A stretch of 38,041 nucleotides of DNA from Polaribacter sp. GTDB lineage: Bacteria; Bacteroidota; Bacteroidia; Flavobacteriales; Flavobacteriaceae. Position numbers and translations under genes: made by a program. The stretch spans positions 1 through 38,041 of the forward strand of contig JAQXAP010000147.1 of the NCBI GenBank assembly GCA_029252865.1, read 5' to 3'. The notes beneath the pieces were generated by a model. The model saw only the letters and a list, made by a program, of their open reading frames with translations. It searched no databases and was not told the DNA's origin. Below are positions 36,965 through 38,041 of the stretch, one piece after another (within the stretch, counting starts at the first letter, position 1; every line of letters begins with the position of its first letter).

Positions 36965-37926
36965 GCAATTAGACATCACAGATAAAATAAACTAGCAACT
37001 TAAATATTTAGAGAATGAAAAATTTAAAACAGATTTTAGTAGCAATTTTTGTATTGACATTAATCTCAGCATGTGAGAAAGACGAAAATGACCCGAAAAA
37101 TGAAATTTTAGAGAAGGCTACAATTAGTGCCAAGTGGACTGTTAACAATTCGAGTGATTATGAATCATTTGAATTTAATGAAAGTGGAAATTATATAGTT
37201 GTGAAAAAACCTTCCACAAAATCGACAAATGACCAAGTAGTTTTTTTTGGGACTTACGAGATTACTGACGATAAAACAATAGTTCTTTCAAATTTTGGAA
37301 CATTGACTATCACAGAGATTGACGAAAATTCTATAAGTTTTTCAATTCTGCTTGTTTCAAATCCAGACAGTCAGGTTTCCATTAAAGCTTCAAAAGCAGA
37401 GGAATTAGAAAGCTCTACAAATACAGACTTACTCTGTCAAAGCTGGGAATTAGTTTCTTTTGGTGGAGAAACAATGTCTGATTTTTATGTACTATTTTCT
37501 AGTGCAGGTACTTATCTTGTAAATGCCGAAGTGGATGGAGAGGAAATCACAGGTCTAGGAACATGGACTTGGTGCAATACAGATGAAAATAAACTTGCAT
37601 TTACAATTGATAATACATTAGATTGTGACGGAATAGAAATTATTAAAGATATTAAATTAACATCAGAGTCATTTAGCGGTATTGACATGGAAAATGGTGA
37701 GCCAATGGAAATGATTATGCAACCTGCGTCTTCAACAAAATCGGCACGGTTAAAAAGTCAAAAAAATGGTGTAATGATATTCGGGATTGAAAAATAAAAG
37801 CGCATAACAATAAATATAAAAAAGCTGGGGGCTTGTAGGTTAATTTATGTTTTATACATTTAATAAAATTTGTAGCGGTCAGATAATTTGGTGGAGTGAA
37901 ATCCCAGCCATTTCATATTATTACCG
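36959..37926 (+). mobile_element. Integron-cassette-like unit 2 (single ORF bounded by GTTATGCGC / GCGCATAAC)
   Basis: 9-bp perfect inverted repeat: 36958-36966 GTTATGCGC and 37800-37808 GCGCATAAC (3 nt after the ORF). Followed at 37926 by another core-like GTTGTACGC. Confidence 0.5.
37015..37797 (+). CDS. Lipocalin-like lipoprotein, apparently with two related domains (cassette-like unit 2 cargo)
   Basis: Lipobox (LTLISACEKD); KWTVNNSSDYESFEFNESGNYIVV...GTYEITDDKTIVLSNFG and QSWELVSFGG...FYVLFSSAGTYLVN...GTWTWCNTDENKLAFTIDN resemble lipocalin-like (DUF4923/lipocalin_4-type) repeats. Confidence 0.7.
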   Translation: MKNLKQILVAIFVLTLISACEKDENDPKNEILEKATISAKWTVNNSSDYESFEFNESGNYIVVKKPSTKSTNDQVVFFGTYEITDDKTIVLSNFGTLTITEIDENSISFSILLVSNPDSQVSIKASKAEELESSTNTDLLCQSWELVSFGGETMSDFYVLFSSAGTYLVNAEVDGEEITGLGTWTWCNTDENKLAFTIDNTLDCDGIEIIKDIKLTSESFSGIDMENGEPMEMIMQPASSTKSARLKSQKNGVMIFGIEK

Positions 37927-37934
37927 TTGTACGC
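37800..37934 (+). repeat. Longer attC-like site downstream of unit 2
   Basis: Starts GCGCATAAC; contains GCTGGG (37824-37829) pairing with CCCAGC (37903-37908); ends ACCGTTGTACGC. About 135 bp. Confidence 0.4.
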
Positions 37935-38041
37935 AAGCTAAATGAAAAGAATCATTAAAATATTCAGAACTCGATTTAGCGGTAATGCTAATTAACCAGA
38001 TTCAACTAAAAAAAATTTAAACTTCATACTGAGAAGTTTAT

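Noticed and set aside
1-38041. CRISPR arrays, rRNA/tRNA genes and complete IS elements
   Set aside because: Looked for regularly spaced repeats, tRNA-like cloverleaves and transposase motifs; none recognised by eye.

Overview
AT-rich chromosomal segment from a marine-type Bacteroidota, most likely a Flavobacteriaceae (Polaribacter/Tenacibaculum-like). The lineage is inferred from GldH, PorZ, a TonB receptor, a DUF6909-type protein, TAnnTTTG-like -7 boxes and codon usage. From about 1 to 35.7 kb it is mostly housekeeping and envelope content: a partial Wzz-like protein, DUF6909-type protein, S41 protease, RnpA, glutaryl-CoA-type acyl-CoA dehydrogenase, GNAT/FemAB-like protein, TesB-like thioesterase, SdpI-like protein, the porZ-recO-TonB receptor operon, CYTH protein, hemolysin III, PlsC, TrpS, DUF4837 lipoprotein, LysM lytic transglycosylase, Xth, ScoAB, PBP1A, GldH, RicT-like PSP1 protein, TrhO, Asd, PaaE-like reductase, LysE, M1 peptidase, S8 peptidase and an MBL-fold hydrolase. 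The most unusual part is the right end (about 36.45-37.94 kb). Two single-gene units there have the architecture of integron gene cassettes. Each unit begins with its own GTT... core and ends, at or just after the stop codon, with the exact reverse complement of that core. attC-like hairpins separate the units, and no integrase is visible in the window. Other observations include an unlisted 58-aa cysteine-rich ORF with an antisense terminator-like hairpin inside it, and a perfect 10-bp terminator-like hairpin inside the first codons of the PaaE-like gene directly after asd. All calls come from reading the sequence; no database search was run.
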